From positions 62,001-126,000 of the forward strand of contig NZ_JACZCR010000040.1 of NCBI RefSeq assembly GCF_014904735.1: a stretch of 64,000 nucleotides of DNA, written 5' to 3'. A model generated the notes under the pieces. That model did no database searches, was not told where the DNA came from, and worked only from the letters and a program-made list of their open reading frames with translations. This document shows, piece by piece, positions 51,992 to 64,000 of this stretch. The translations under genes and the position numbers were made by a program. Origin of the DNA: Microbulbifer hainanensis. GTDB taxonomy: Bacteria; Pseudomonadota; Gammaproteobacteria; Pseudomonadales; Cellvibrionaceae. Numbering within the stretch: position 1 is the stretch's first letter; each line of letters opens with the position of its first letter.

Positions 51992-53848
51992 ATGCAGCGC
52001 CTTCCCGTCATTACCGCATTCGGCGGCTTTAATCCCGCCGGGCGTAGCTCTTTTCATCGCGGTTACCGCCGTCTGGTGCTGGACAAGCTGGGTGCCGCCG
52101 AGCGCACCGATGTGCTGTCGGACCTGGCGGCATTGATGGGGCTGCGCCGCGGTGCCGAGGCCGCCGGCCCGCTGGATGCCGCGCTCGAGCAGCAGGTGCT
52201 GAATGGTACGCTGGTGCGGGAGCTGGAGAAGCGCTTCTACGACTACCGCAGTTGTCACTACCATCAGCCCGCCGAGCTGAGCAACGGCGACGGTTTCACG
52301 TTTGAAATGGCGGCGCGGCAGCTGCCGGAACCACTGCCGGAAGACTGGCAGGTGGAATCCCTCGGCGACGGGCGCGTGCGCGTGCGCTGCAGCGGCCTGT
52401 CGGTGATGCTCGACAGTTATCGTGAAATCTCGGTAGCCTCTGCGGGGCAGCTGCCGACGGGCTTTGAGCCCGGCGAAGAATACAACTCGCGTTTCCACCC
52501 GCGCGGCCTGCAACTGGCCATCCTGGGGGCATCGGATGCGGTGCAGTCGCTGGGGATCGACTGGGAGACGGTCGTCGCGGCGGCGGGCCCGGAAAAGATC
52601 TCTGTGTATGCCAGTTCCGCCATGAGCCAGCTGGACCCATACGGCAACGGCGGCCTGTTGCAATCGCGGCTGCGCGGCAATCGGGTCAGCTCCAAGCAGC
52701 TGGCCCTGGGCCTGACCAGCATGCCCGCGGACTTCGTCAATGCCTATGTGCTCGGCAGTGTGGGTACGACGGGCGCTGTGGCCGGTGCCTGCGCCACCTA
52801 CCTCTACAATTTGCGCGCGGCAGTGGAAGATATTCGCAGCGGTCGCGCGCGCGTCGCAGTCGTGGGAGCGGCCGAGGCGCCGCTGGTGCCGGAGGTCGTG
52901 GACGGGTACACGACCATGGGTGCCCTGGCCAACCTCGACGGCTTGCGCAAACTGTTCCCGGGCGAGATCGATTATCGCCGTGCGAGCCGGCCTTTCGGCG
53001 AGAACTGCGGATTCACCCTGGGTGAGGGCACCCAGTGGACCATCCTGATGGACGATGCCCTGGCCCTGGAGTTGGGCGCGACGATTCACGGCGCCGTCGC
53101 GAATGTCTTCGTCAACGCCGACGGTACCAAGAAGTCCATCTCTGCCCCGGGTCCCGGCAACTACCTCACGGTGGCGCGCGCCATGGCGGAAGCCCGCGCG
53201 ATCGTCGGAGAGGAAAGCCTGCGTCGGCGCAGCTTCGTGCAGGCGCACGGATCCAGTACGCCGCAGAATCGCGTGACGGAGTCGGCAATTTTCGATCGAC
53301 TGGCCGGAGCTTTCGGTATCGAGCGGTGGCCGGTATGTGCAGTCAAGGCCTACCTTGGGCATACCGTATCGGCGGCCAGTGGCGACCAGCTGATTACCAG
53401 TTTGGGTATTTTCTCGCGGGGAATTCTGCCGGGCATTACCACCATTGACCGGCTCGCGGATGACGTCCATCACGGCAACCTGGACATTTCCCTTGAGCAT
53501 ACCGAGCGCGAGCCTGAATCACTGGACGTCGCCTTCCTGAATTCCAAAGGGTTTGGCGGTAACAATGCTACGGCCACCGTCCTGGCCCCGCACGTCGCCG
53601 AGCGGATGCTGGCCAAGCGCCATGGCGCCGCCGCACTGACCGACTACCGCAAGCGCAACGAAGCCGCGAGCGAGCAGTCTGCGGCCTATGACAGCCGTGC
53701 CAGCCGTGGAGAACTGAATGCGATCTATCGGTTTGGTGAAGGCCTGGTGGACGAAAGTGCTATTGAGATTTCCTCGGCGGAAATGACCCTGCCGGGATAT
53801 CCCTCGGTCACCTTGCCGGACACCAATCCGTTTGACGACATGACCTGA
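51992..53848 (+). CDS. fabY: Beta-ketoacyl-ACP synthase of the FabY type
   Basis: A 618-residue thiolase-fold condensing enzyme. Catalytic Cys267 (AGACATYLYN), His419 (QAHGSSTPQN) and His457 (YLGHTVSAASG) form the KAS I/II-type Cys-His-His triad, and the long N-terminal extension (about 170 residues) matches Pseudomonas FabY (about 634 residues), which starts fatty acid synthesis in place of FabH. Start ATG 51992 has GGAGG at 51982-51986. The C-terminal tail (residues 540-618) is hydrophilic. Whether FabH also exists cannot be seen here. Confidence 0.8.
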   Translation: MQRLPVITAFGGFNPAGRSSFHRGYRRLVLDKLGAAERTDVLSDLAALMGLRRGAEAAGPLDAALEQQVLNGTLVRELEKRFYDYRSCHYHQPAELSNGDGFTFEMAARQLPEPLPEDWQVESLGDGRVRVRCSGLSVMLDSYREISVASAGQLPTGFEPGEEYNSRFHPRGLQLAILGASDAVQSLGIDWETVVAAAGPEKISVYASSAMSQLDPYGNGGLLQSRLRGNRVSSKQLALGLTSMPADFVNAYVLGSVGTTGAVAGACATYLYNLRAAVEDIRSGRARVAVVGAAEAPLVPEVVDGYTTMGALANLDGLRKLFPGEIDYRRASRPFGENCGFTLGEGTQWTILMDDALALELGATIHGAVANVFVNADGTKKSISAPGPGNYLTVARAMAEARAIVGEESLRRRSFVQAHGSSTPQNRVTESAIFDRLAGAFGIERWPVCAVKAYLGHTVSAASGDQLITSLGIFSRGILPGITTIDRLADDVHHGNLDISLEHTEREPESLDVAFLNSKGFGGNNATATVLAPHVAERMLAKRHGAAALTDYRKRNEAASEQSAAYDSRASRGELNAIYRFGEGLVDESAIEISSAEMTLPGYPSVTLPDTNPFDDMT

Positions 53849-53952
53849 TGCCAGGCTAATGCTGGGGCGGGCGAGCGCTTGCGCGCCTGCGCCTTTTGTT
53901 CGCTGTAGCGGTTTGGCGTTAGACTGGCAGTCCGCACAAGGCAGGCAGCAAC

Positions 53953-54543
53953 ATGGCAAACATGGATTCGGTGATTCAGCCGCCGGAGGCAAGGGATGGC
54001 GACGAGGTCGGTGTGCGACTGAAGGCCGTGCGCAAAATGCACGGCTGGTCCCAGCGCGAACTGGCCAAGCGCGCCGGCGTTACCAATGCCTCCATTTCCC
54101 TGGTCGAGCAGGGGCGGGTCAGTCCGTCTGTCGGTTCCCTGAAAAAGATCCTCGACAGCATTCCAATGTCCCTGGCCGAATTCTTCGCGCTGGAACTGGA
54201 CGACAATCCCCAGGTTTTTTTCCGCGCGGATGAAATGCCCGATGTTGGCAGCGGGCCGATCCAATACCGCTTGCTGGCGGCCAGCAATGGCAACCGGGCC
54301 ATGTCGATCCTGTTGGAAACCTATCGTCCCGGCCAGGACACCGGCCACGAACTGCTGAGTCACGAGGGAGAAGAGGGGGGCATCGTCGTATCGGGCCAGT
54401 TGGAGGTGACCGTCGGTGCCGAGGTGGCGCTGCTCGGTCCCGGCGATGGTTATTATTTCACCAGTCGTCGCCCCCACCGTTTCCGCAATCCCGGCGATGA
54501 GGATTGTGTACTGGTGACCGCCAATTCTCCGCCCAGTGTTTGA
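53953..54543 (+). CDS. XRE family regulator with cupin domain (PuuR-like)
   Basis: A 196-residue regulator. HTH at about 20-75 (VRLKAVRKMHGWSQRELAKRAGVTNASISLVEQGR) and a C-terminal cupin (LLETYRPGQDTGHELLSHEGEEGGIVVSGQLEVTVGAEVALLGPGDGYYFTSRRPHRFRNPGDEDC). This domain order is that of PuuR-like repressors that sense small metabolites such as polyamines. It lies between fabY and fadB, in the same direction, but its own targets are unknown. Confidence 0.9.
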   Translation: MANMDSVIQPPEARDGDEVGVRLKAVRKMHGWSQRELAKRAGVTNASISLVEQGRVSPSVGSLKKILDSIPMSLAEFFALELDDNPQVFFRADEMPDVGSGPIQYRLLAASNGNRAMSILLETYRPGQDTGHELLSHEGEEGGIVVSGQLEVTVGAEVALLGPGDGYYFTSRRPHRFRNPGDEDCVLVTANSPPSV

Positions 54544-54988
54544 TCTCCTCCACTCGCTTCCCCCGTTCGGCTTCGCGATAAAAGCTCTGTTGCGCCAGGT
54601 ACCTTAATAGTCCGGCTCACTGCATATAGACTTGCTGCGGCCCCGGCCCAACGGCATCGGGTAGGCGCCGGCTGATGGAATAGTGATCTTTATTGCCGCC
54701 GGCGCCATTCGATTTGTAAGAAATAGTATTCAAACAGACGTTTGAATCTGGCTATACTAGGGTTCCCTGACTGTACTTGGCGAATACGTCACCGTTTTCG
54801 GCCGGGTACAGTGGCAAATTCGCCGGGAGCGAATTTGACCGGTGTCGCCGAGCTGCCGCAGTGCGGCGGGAATTCGCCCGAGCGAATTGTTTCGGCATCC
54901 ACCGGTTGAAGACCGAGCCACAGGAATGTGGCGCAATAAATCCCGACCCCGGGCTCACTTCCCAGCCCCGAATAAAAGAGGTCAATCA
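54544..54988 (+). other. 445-base region upstream of fadB
   Basis: No convincing coding region; the fadB frame runs upstream to 54842 but the family start is 54989. Contains the PsrA-like box and a likely promoter at 54728-54758. The leader after this (about 225 bases) is long and GC-rich, with CGCCGGGAGCGAATTTGACC and GGCGGGAATTCGCCCGAGCGAATT hinting at secondary structure. Confidence 0.5.
54728..54758 (+). promoter_or_regulatory. PsrA-like operator and promoter of fadBA
   Basis: ATTCAAAC-AGAC-GTTTGAAT (54728-54747) is a perfect inverted repeat with 8-bp arms and a 4-base spacer, matching the [G/C]AAAC-N2-4-GTTT[G/C] PsrA motif known to repress fadBA in Pseudomonas. The -10-like TATACT at 54753-54758 follows directly, so the operator overlaps the promoter. 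Confidence 0.68.
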
Positions 54989-58335
<3,347 letters not shown>

Positions 58336-58360
58336 CCCGATAGCCGCCGTTCGGTAGCGG

Positions 58361-58386
58361 AAAGGGCGTCCTGCGGGGCGCCTTTT
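58361..58386 (+). terminator. Terminator after fadBA
   Basis: AGGGCGTCC-TGC-GGGGCGCC with one mismatch, followed by TTTTT, about 25 bases after the fadA stop. Confidence 0.75.
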
Positions 58387-58549
58387 TCGTAGCTGCCGCA
58401 AGATGAGGGGCGGCGTCGGCCCCCGGAACGCCCGCTTTTGTTGAAGCGCTCAGGCGCCTGTGGCACAATCTGCTCCCCTCGTCGCCGGGACCCGATGTTT
58501 TTGCAGTAAATTGCAGGAATATCAATGAGTTAGCGCCGGGGAGTATTTC

Positions 58550-58634
<85 letters not shown>

Positions 58635-58647
58635 GATTAAGGAATTG

Positions 58648-58691
58648 AACAGCCCGTATCGCCTGCCCGGAAAGGGCAGGTGCGGGCTGTT
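58648..58691 (+). terminator. Terminator after tRNA-Leu
   Basis: A composite hairpin: AACAGCCCG pairs with CGGGCTGTT, enclosing GCCTGCCC-GGAAA-GGGCAGG; followed by TGTATTT. 13 bases beyond the tRNA. Confidence 0.75.
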
Positions 58692-58861
58692 TGTATTTGG
58701 CTGATGCCGGCGATTGCAATGCAGTTCCGGTGGGCCATACAGGACGGTTGGCCGATGTGATCTCGGCGGCCCGGTACAGAGTTGGCGCTGCGGCGCGCTG
58801 GCAAAATCAGAAGAGCCTAAAGCGCTGCGGCGCGATTAGAGAGAGTCTCACGAGGAATAAC

Positions 58862-60175
58862 ATGCAGGTTTCCATCGAAACAACTTCCGGCCTGGAGCGT
58901 CGTTTAACGGTTAATTTGCCGGCGGAAATCGTCGATAAAGAAGTGGATAAGCGTCTGCAGCAGGCGGCAAAGAATGTCCGCGTTAACGGCTTCCGCAAAG
59001 GTAAGGTGCCGTTGAAAGTGGTTCGCCAGCGTTACGGCGCCGGTGTTCGCCAGGAAGTGCTTGGTGAAGTCATGAGCCGCTCTTTCTACGAGGCGGTACA
59101 GAAAGAACAGGTTAACCCGGCTGGGCAGCCGAGCATCGAGGCCAAGCAGACTGCGCCCGGTGAAAACCTGGAATTCGTTGCGACGTTTGAAGTTTATCCG
59201 GAAGTCGAACTGACCGATCTGGCAGCGCTGAGCATCGAGCGCCCGGTAGCTGAAGTTACCGATAAAGACGTCGACAACATGATCGACGTGCTGCGCAAGC
59301 AGCAGTCCGGCTGGAAGGAAACCAAGCGCAAGGCCCAGAAGGGCGATCGCGTGACCATCGATTTCGTCGGTCGTAAAGACGGCGAAGAGTTCGAGGGCGG
59401 CAAGGCCGAAGGTCACCAGCTGGTGCTGGGCTCCGGTCAGATGATCCCGGGCTTTGAAGATGGCATCCTGGGCATGAAGCCCGGCGAAGAACAAGACATC
59501 GACGTGACTTTCCCTGAAGATTACCAGGCGGAAGATCTGCGCGGCGCAGCAGTAACCTTCAGCATCAAAGTTACCGCTTCTGAGAAGCCGGAACTGCCGG
59601 AACTGAACGAAGAGTTCTTCCAGGCCTATGGCGTGGAAGAGGGCGGTGAGGAGAAATTCCGCGAAGAAGTCCGCAATAACATGCAGCGTGAGCTGAAGAA
59701 TGCGGCTCTGAATAAGGTCAAGACCCAGGTCATGGACGCGCTGTTCGAGAAGCACGAAGTGGAGCTGCCTGCAGCACTGGTTGCCGGCGAAGTCCGCACC
59801 CTGCGCGGCCAGATGGTTCAGCAGTTCGGCGGTCAGATCAAAGCCGAAGATGCCGAGAAGATGCTGCCGGACACCATGTTCGAAGAGCAGGCCAAGCGCC
59901 GTGTCGTACTGGGTCTGGTGGTCGGCGAAATCGTTAAGCAGAACAAGCTGTCTGTGGATGCCGACCGCGTCAAGGCCAAGGTTGAGGAGCTGGCTTCCAC
60001 CTATCAGCAGCCGGAAGAAGTGGTTGAGTACTACTACAACAACCGCGAACTGCTGTCCGGTGTTGAGTCGGTCGTCCTCGAAGACCAGGTTGTTGATTTC
60101 GTGCTGGAATCCGCCAAGGTCAAGGACGTTAACAGCAGCTACGACGATGTGATCAAGCCGCAACAGCAGGGCTAA
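58862..60175 (+). CDS. tig: Trigger factor
   Basis: A 437-residue ribosome-bound chaperone. N-terminal ribosome-binding loop GFRKGKVPLKVV (about 39-50), FKBP-like PPIase domain (about 150-245: KGDRVTIDFVGRKDGEEFEGG, VLGSGQMIPGFEDGILGMKPGE) and C-terminal helical arms. The frame runs upstream to 58691; ATG 58862 is the family start (MQVSIETTSGLERR). It heads the tig-clpP-clpX-lon quality-control block. Confidence 0.96.
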   Translation: MQVSIETTSGLERRLTVNLPAEIVDKEVDKRLQQAAKNVRVNGFRKGKVPLKVVRQRYGAGVRQEVLGEVMSRSFYEAVQKEQVNPAGQPSIEAKQTAPGENLEFVATFEVYPEVELTDLAALSIERPVAEVTDKDVDNMIDVLRKQQSGWKETKRKAQKGDRVTIDFVGRKDGEEFEGGKAEGHQLVLGSGQMIPGFEDGILGMKPGEEQDIDVTFPEDYQAEDLRGAAVTFSIKVTASEKPELPELNEEFFQAYGVEEGGEEKFREEVRNNMQRELKNAALNKVKTQVMDALFEKHEVELPAALVAGEVRTLRGQMVQQFGGQIKAEDAEKMLPDTMFEEQAKRRVVLGLVVGEIVKQNKLSVDADRVKAKVEELASTYQQPEEVVEYYYNNRELLSGVESVVLEDQVVDFVLESAKVKDVNSSYDDVIKPQQQG

Positions 60176-60184
60176 ATCCTGTTC

Positions 60185-60216
60185 GATGGGCGACGGTATA
60201 ATGGCCGTCGCCCATC
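60185..60216 (+). terminator. 12-bp perfect hairpin after tig
   Basis: GATGGGCGACGG and CCGTCGCCCATC form a perfect 12-bp stem around TATAATGG, nine bases after the tig stop. A weak pyrimidine tract (CCTTTCCTTCC) follows. It probably separates tig from clpP or partially terminates; the TATAAT in the loop could also be chance. Confidence 0.55.
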
Positions 60217-60352
60217 CCTTTCCTTCCCCTTTTCGCCGGCTGGCTTTCTCGCGCCTGACCGGTTAAGCTCAGAAAGACCTGATTTTCGGCCCCTGGCGCT
60301 TATGCCGCGGGTTGACTCGCCTAATACGCCACAAAAGGAAGCTAAGGTATCT

Positions 60353-60994
60353 ATGGCACGATTTGATTACCCCCAGTCCTCGATCGACCCGACCGCCACC
60401 GGCCTGGTGCCCATGGTGGTAGAGCAGACTGCCCGAGGCGAGCGTTCATTTGATATTTATTCCCGCCTGCTGAAAGAGCGGGTGATCTTTCTCGTGGGTC
60501 AGGTGGAAGACCACATGGCCAACCTGGTCGTGGCACAGTTGCTCTTTCTGGAAGCGGAAAACCCGGACAAGGATATTCACCTCTACATCAATTCTCCGGG
60601 TGGCTCGGTCACTGCGGGCATGTCCATTTACGACACCATGCAGTTCATCAAGCCTGACGTGAGTACCATGTGTATTGGTCAGGCATGCAGTATGGGTGCT
60701 TTCCTGCTCAGTGCCGGCGCCGAAGGTAAGCGCTACGCGACCCCGAATTCCCGCGTGATGATCCACCAGCCGAGCGGTGGCGCCCAGGGGCAGGCGAGTG
60801 ATATCCACATTCACGCGCAGGAAATCCTGAAGATCCGCCAGCGCCTGAACGAGATCATGGCCCACCATACTGGCCGCAGTTTGCAGGATATCGAGCGCGA
60901 TACCGAGCGGGATCATTTCCTCAGTGCCGACGAGGCCAAGGAATACGGTCTCGTGGATGATGTTCTCGCGCGACGCCAGTTGCCGACCAAATAA
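60353..60994 (+). CDS. clpP: ATP-dependent Clp protease proteolytic subunit ClpP
   Basis: A 213-residue serine peptidase that forms the tetradecameric degradation chamber. Catalytic Ser113 ([11 protein letters not shown]), His138 (MIHQPSGG) and Asp202 (YGLVDDVL) are present. The frame is open upstream to 60302; ATG 60353 follows AAGGT and gives the normal length. clpX follows 174 bases later in the usual order. Confidence 0.96.
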   Translation: MARFDYPQSSIDPTATGLVPMVVEQTARGERSFDIYSRLLKERVIFLVGQVEDHMANLVVAQLLFLEAENPDKDIHLYINSPGGSVTAGMSIYDTMQFIKPDVSTMCIGQACSMGAFLLSAGAEGKRYATPNSRVMIHQPSGGAQGQASDIHIHAQEILKIRQRLNEIMAHHTGRSLQDIERDTERDHFLSADEAKEYGLVDDVLARRQLPTK

Positions 60995-61168
60995 GACTAT
61001 TTGTTCATATATTGATACACCCCCGGCCCGGAGGTCGGGGGTGGGCGAGGCGCCTTTTGTTAGCTGTGGCACAAAGGGCTTGAAAAACCCGCCAAAAGAC
61101 AGCATCTTGCTATGGAAACCATTGTGTAAGCCGGGCTCCCGGCAGGCCACAGACCACGGAGTATTTTG

Positions 61169-62461
<1,293 letters not shown>

Positions 62462-62475
62462 TTCACTCCCGCTCG

Positions 62476-62500
62476 AAAAGCCCCGCAAGGGGCTTTTTTT
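62476..62500 (+). terminator. Terminator after clpX
   Basis: AAAAGCCCC-GCAA-GGGGCTTTTTTT, an 8-9-bp stem with a seven-base T run, 15 bases after the stop. Confidence 0.93.
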
Positions 62501-62654
62501 ATGGGGTTTAGCTGGACGGCATCAGTTGATTCGCTGCGGTTTGGCGCGTTTCCCATTAAAAGGCGCCTATTTCCTGTGATGTCGATCATTGTGTGAAGGT
62601 TTGGCGCGGCAAAGCGGGAATTCTGCCTCGGCACCGATTCGCCGTTAGATTAGA

Positions 62655-62683
62655 CTTGTATTCCGGTCACTGCCCCCCCATCT
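62655..62683 (+). promoter_or_regulatory. Sigma-32-like heat-shock promoter for lon
   Basis: CTTGTAT (62655-62661), a 14-base spacer and CCCCATCT (62676-62683) match the heat-shock consensus with the -10 perfect and the -35 at five of seven. It lies about 100 bases before the lon start. Confidence 0.68.
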
Positions 62684-62783
62684 CTAGCAACAGACAAGCG
62701 GTGACCCAGAGCAGCTGTTAATCGTGAATTGCAGCTAGTTGTTGCCGCGCCAATACCCCAGTGATCGGGCCGAGAGGAGTTCT

Positions 62784-64000
62784 ATGGATCAGCCATCCGA
62801 CACCACAATTGAAGAATATCCACTGTTGCCGCTGCGTGACGTTGTCGTCTATCCGCACATGGTGATTCCGCTGTTTGTCGGCCGGGAAAAGTCCATCGAT
62901 GCGCTGGAAGAGGCAATGCGCAACGACAAGCAGGTTCTATTGGTTGCACAGCGCAAGGCATCGGAAGACGATCCCGGTGCCGAAGATATTTACCGCGTGG
63001 GCACGGTCGCCAGCGTGTTGCAGTTGCTCAAGCTGCCAGACGGTACGGTAAAAGTGCTGGTAGAGGGCAATCGCCGCGTCAACATCACAGATGTCACCGA
63101 AGGCGATGGCCACTACCGGGCGGTCGTCGAACCGATGGAGACCGAAGAACTGCCCGAAGCCGAAGCCGAGGCGCTGGTACGCTCTGCCATGAGCCAGTTC
63201 GAACAGTATGTTTCGGTCAGCAAAAAGGTGCCCAATGAGGTGATGACATCTCTGTCGGGCATTGACGAGCCCGGTCGCCTTGCGGACACGATCGCCGCGC
63301 ATATGTCGCTGGAGTTGCCGCAAAAGCAGGAGCTTCTTGAAACCGCGAGCGTGAAAGAGCGCCTGGAACATCTGCTTGGCCTGATGGATTCCGAGATTGA
63401 CCTGATTCAGGTCGAGAAGCGTATCCGCGGCCGTGTCAAAAAGCAGATGGAAAAAAGCCAGCGCGAGTACTACCTGAATGAGCAGATGAAGGCCATTCAG
63501 AAAGAGCTGGGTGAAATTACCGAAGAGCCCAACGAAGTCGAGGAGCTCGAGAAAAAGATTGTCGAGTCCGGCATGAGCGCCGAGGCAGAAAAGAAAACCC
63601 GCGCGGAACTCGCCAAATTAAAAATGATGTCGCCGATGTCGGCGGAAGCCTCGGTACTGCGCAGCTATATCGACTGGATGCTGAGCGTGCCCTGGAAAAA
63701 AGCCAGCCGTGTGCGCCACGACCTGAAAAAAGCCGAGGAAATTCTCGATCAGGATCACTATGGCCTGGAAGAGGTAAAAGAGCGGATCCTCGAATACCTC
63801 GCGGTGCAGAAGCGGGTCAAGAAGGTGAAGGGCCCGATTCTTTGCCTGGTTGGGCCCCCCGGTGTCGGTAAGACGTCACTCGGCCAATCCGTGGCCCGTG
63901 CCACCAACCGCAAGTATGTGCGTATGGCGCTTGGCGGTGTGCGCGACGAGGCGGAAATTCGCGGCCACCGTCGTACCTATATCGGTTCGCTGCCGGGTAA
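62784..64000 (+). CDS. lon: ATP-dependent protease Lon, 5' part (runs off the window)
   Basis: The first 405 codons of Lon. The N-terminal substrate-binding domain ([20 protein letters not shown] and the helical [19 protein letters not shown] arm) and the start of the AAA+ domain with Walker [14 protein letters not shown] (about residue 356) are visible, ending in [13 protein letters not shown]. The Ser-Lys protease domain lies beyond base 64000. A strong GAGAGGAG ribosome-binding site precedes ATG 62784. Expression is probably heat-induced from the sigma-32-like promoter upstream. Confidence 0.95.
   Translation, partial: MDQPSDTTIEEYPLLPLRDVVVYPHMVIPLFVGREKSIDALEEAMRNDKQVLLVAQRKASEDDPGAEDIYRVGTVASVLQLLKLPDGTVKVLVEGNRRVNITDVTEGDGHYRAVVEPMETEELPEAEAEALVRSAMSQFEQYVSVSKKVPNEVMTSLSGIDEPGRLADTIAAHMSLELPQKQELLETASVKERLEHLLGLMDSEIDLIQVEKRIRGRVKKQMEKSQREYYLNEQMKAIQKELGEITEEPNEVEELEKKIVESGMSAEAEKKTRAELAKLKMMSPMSAEASVLRSYIDWMLSVPWKKASRVRHDLKKAEEILDQDHYGLEEVKERILEYLAVQKRVKKVKGPILCLVGPPGVGKTSLGQSVARATNRKYVRMALGGVRDEAEIRGHRRTYIGSLPG

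Larger units (their letters stand above)
62462..62783 (+). other. 322-base region between clpX and lon
   Basis: Holds the clpX terminator (62476-62500), a 31-codon open frame from the T-rich end (ATG 62501) without a ribosome-binding site, and the sigma-32-like lon promoter at 62655-62683. Nothing else is supported. Confidence 0.6.

Noticed and set aside
51971-53500. 509-codon minus-strand open frame across fabY
   Set aside because: Antisense to a gene with a complete Cys-His-His catalytic triad and a proper ribosome-binding site.
58904-60163. 419-codon minus-strand open frame across tig
   Set aside because: Shadow of trigger factor; Leu/Phe/His-rich product without a start signal.
61018-61050. 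GC-rich hairpin CCCCCGGCC-CGGAG-GTCGGGGG upstream of clpX
   Set aside because: No T run and no conserved riboswitch features; kept only as possible mRNA structure.
61077-61110. CTTGAAAA ahead of clpX as a heat-shock -35
   Set aside because: No CCCCAT-type -10 element at the right distance.
62501-62596. 31-codon open frame after clpX
   Set aside because: Begins inside the tail of the clpX terminator and has no ribosome-binding site.

Overview
This 64 kb window is a chromosomal stretch of a GC-rich marine-type gammaproteobacterium. Gene order (smc-zipA-ligA, tRNA-Leu-tig-clpP-clpX-lon, fadBA, a FabY-type synthase) and the protein sequences suggest the Cellvibrionales, most like Microbulbifer. 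That placement is by recognition, not by a database search. There is no rRNA operon, CRISPR array, prophage or intact insertion sequence. The content is mainly housekeeping and lipid metabolism, with a few accessory islands.

Layout. 1-2.0 kb: 3' part of a BCCT transporter and a DUF4197 lipoprotein. 2.0-2.6 kb: minus-strand tRNA-Asp and tRNA-Val, with a decayed duplicate of the tRNA-Asp tail and terminator. 2.7-4.5 kb: ccmH-ccmI. 4.8-11.7 kb: smc-zipA-ligA. 11.8-15.5 kb: small unknown proteins, fumC and an unlisted 40-residue membrane micro-ORF on the minus strand. 15.6-20.9 kb: an AraC regulator, a long acyl-CoA dehydrogenase, an SCP2-like protein and fadD. 21-22.2 kb: two convergent PsiE-like paralogues. 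22.3-28.7 kb: M28 and M14 peptidases, SYLF and other lipoproteins, a HerA-like ATPase, then a 184-bp MITE-like element with 21-bp perfect terminal inverted repeats.

28.9-34.2 kb: an AraC regulator divergent from a four-gene operon (flavin monooxygenase, BASS-type transporter, two SDR enzymes). This is the best candidate for an undescribed metabolic module. 34.3-39.7 kb: LysE exporter, TatD, a CsdA-CsdE fusion facing tcdA and a DCC protein, a SlyD-like FKBP and a degenerate truncated globin. 40.2-50.8 kb: HIT protein, a GSG-repeat DUF2807 protein, ycjX-ycjF, gor, an HPF-like factor, thpR and ibpA. ibpA has a sigma-32-like promoter and a ROSE-like RNA thermometer. 50.9-58.4 kb: GlxA-type regulator, fabY, XRE-cupin regulator, and fadB-fadA behind a perfect PsrA-like operator. 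58.5-64 kb: tRNA-Leu, tig, clpP, clpX and the 5' part of lon, which also has a sigma-32-like promoter.

Together the window carries a nearly full beta-oxidation set (fadD, acyl-CoA dehydrogenase, fadBA), a starter condensing enzyme for fatty acid synthesis, and a protein quality-control block (tig, clpXP, lon, ibpA, SlyD-like). Start codons were chosen from ribosome-binding sites and family lengths, so several differ from the longest possible ORF.
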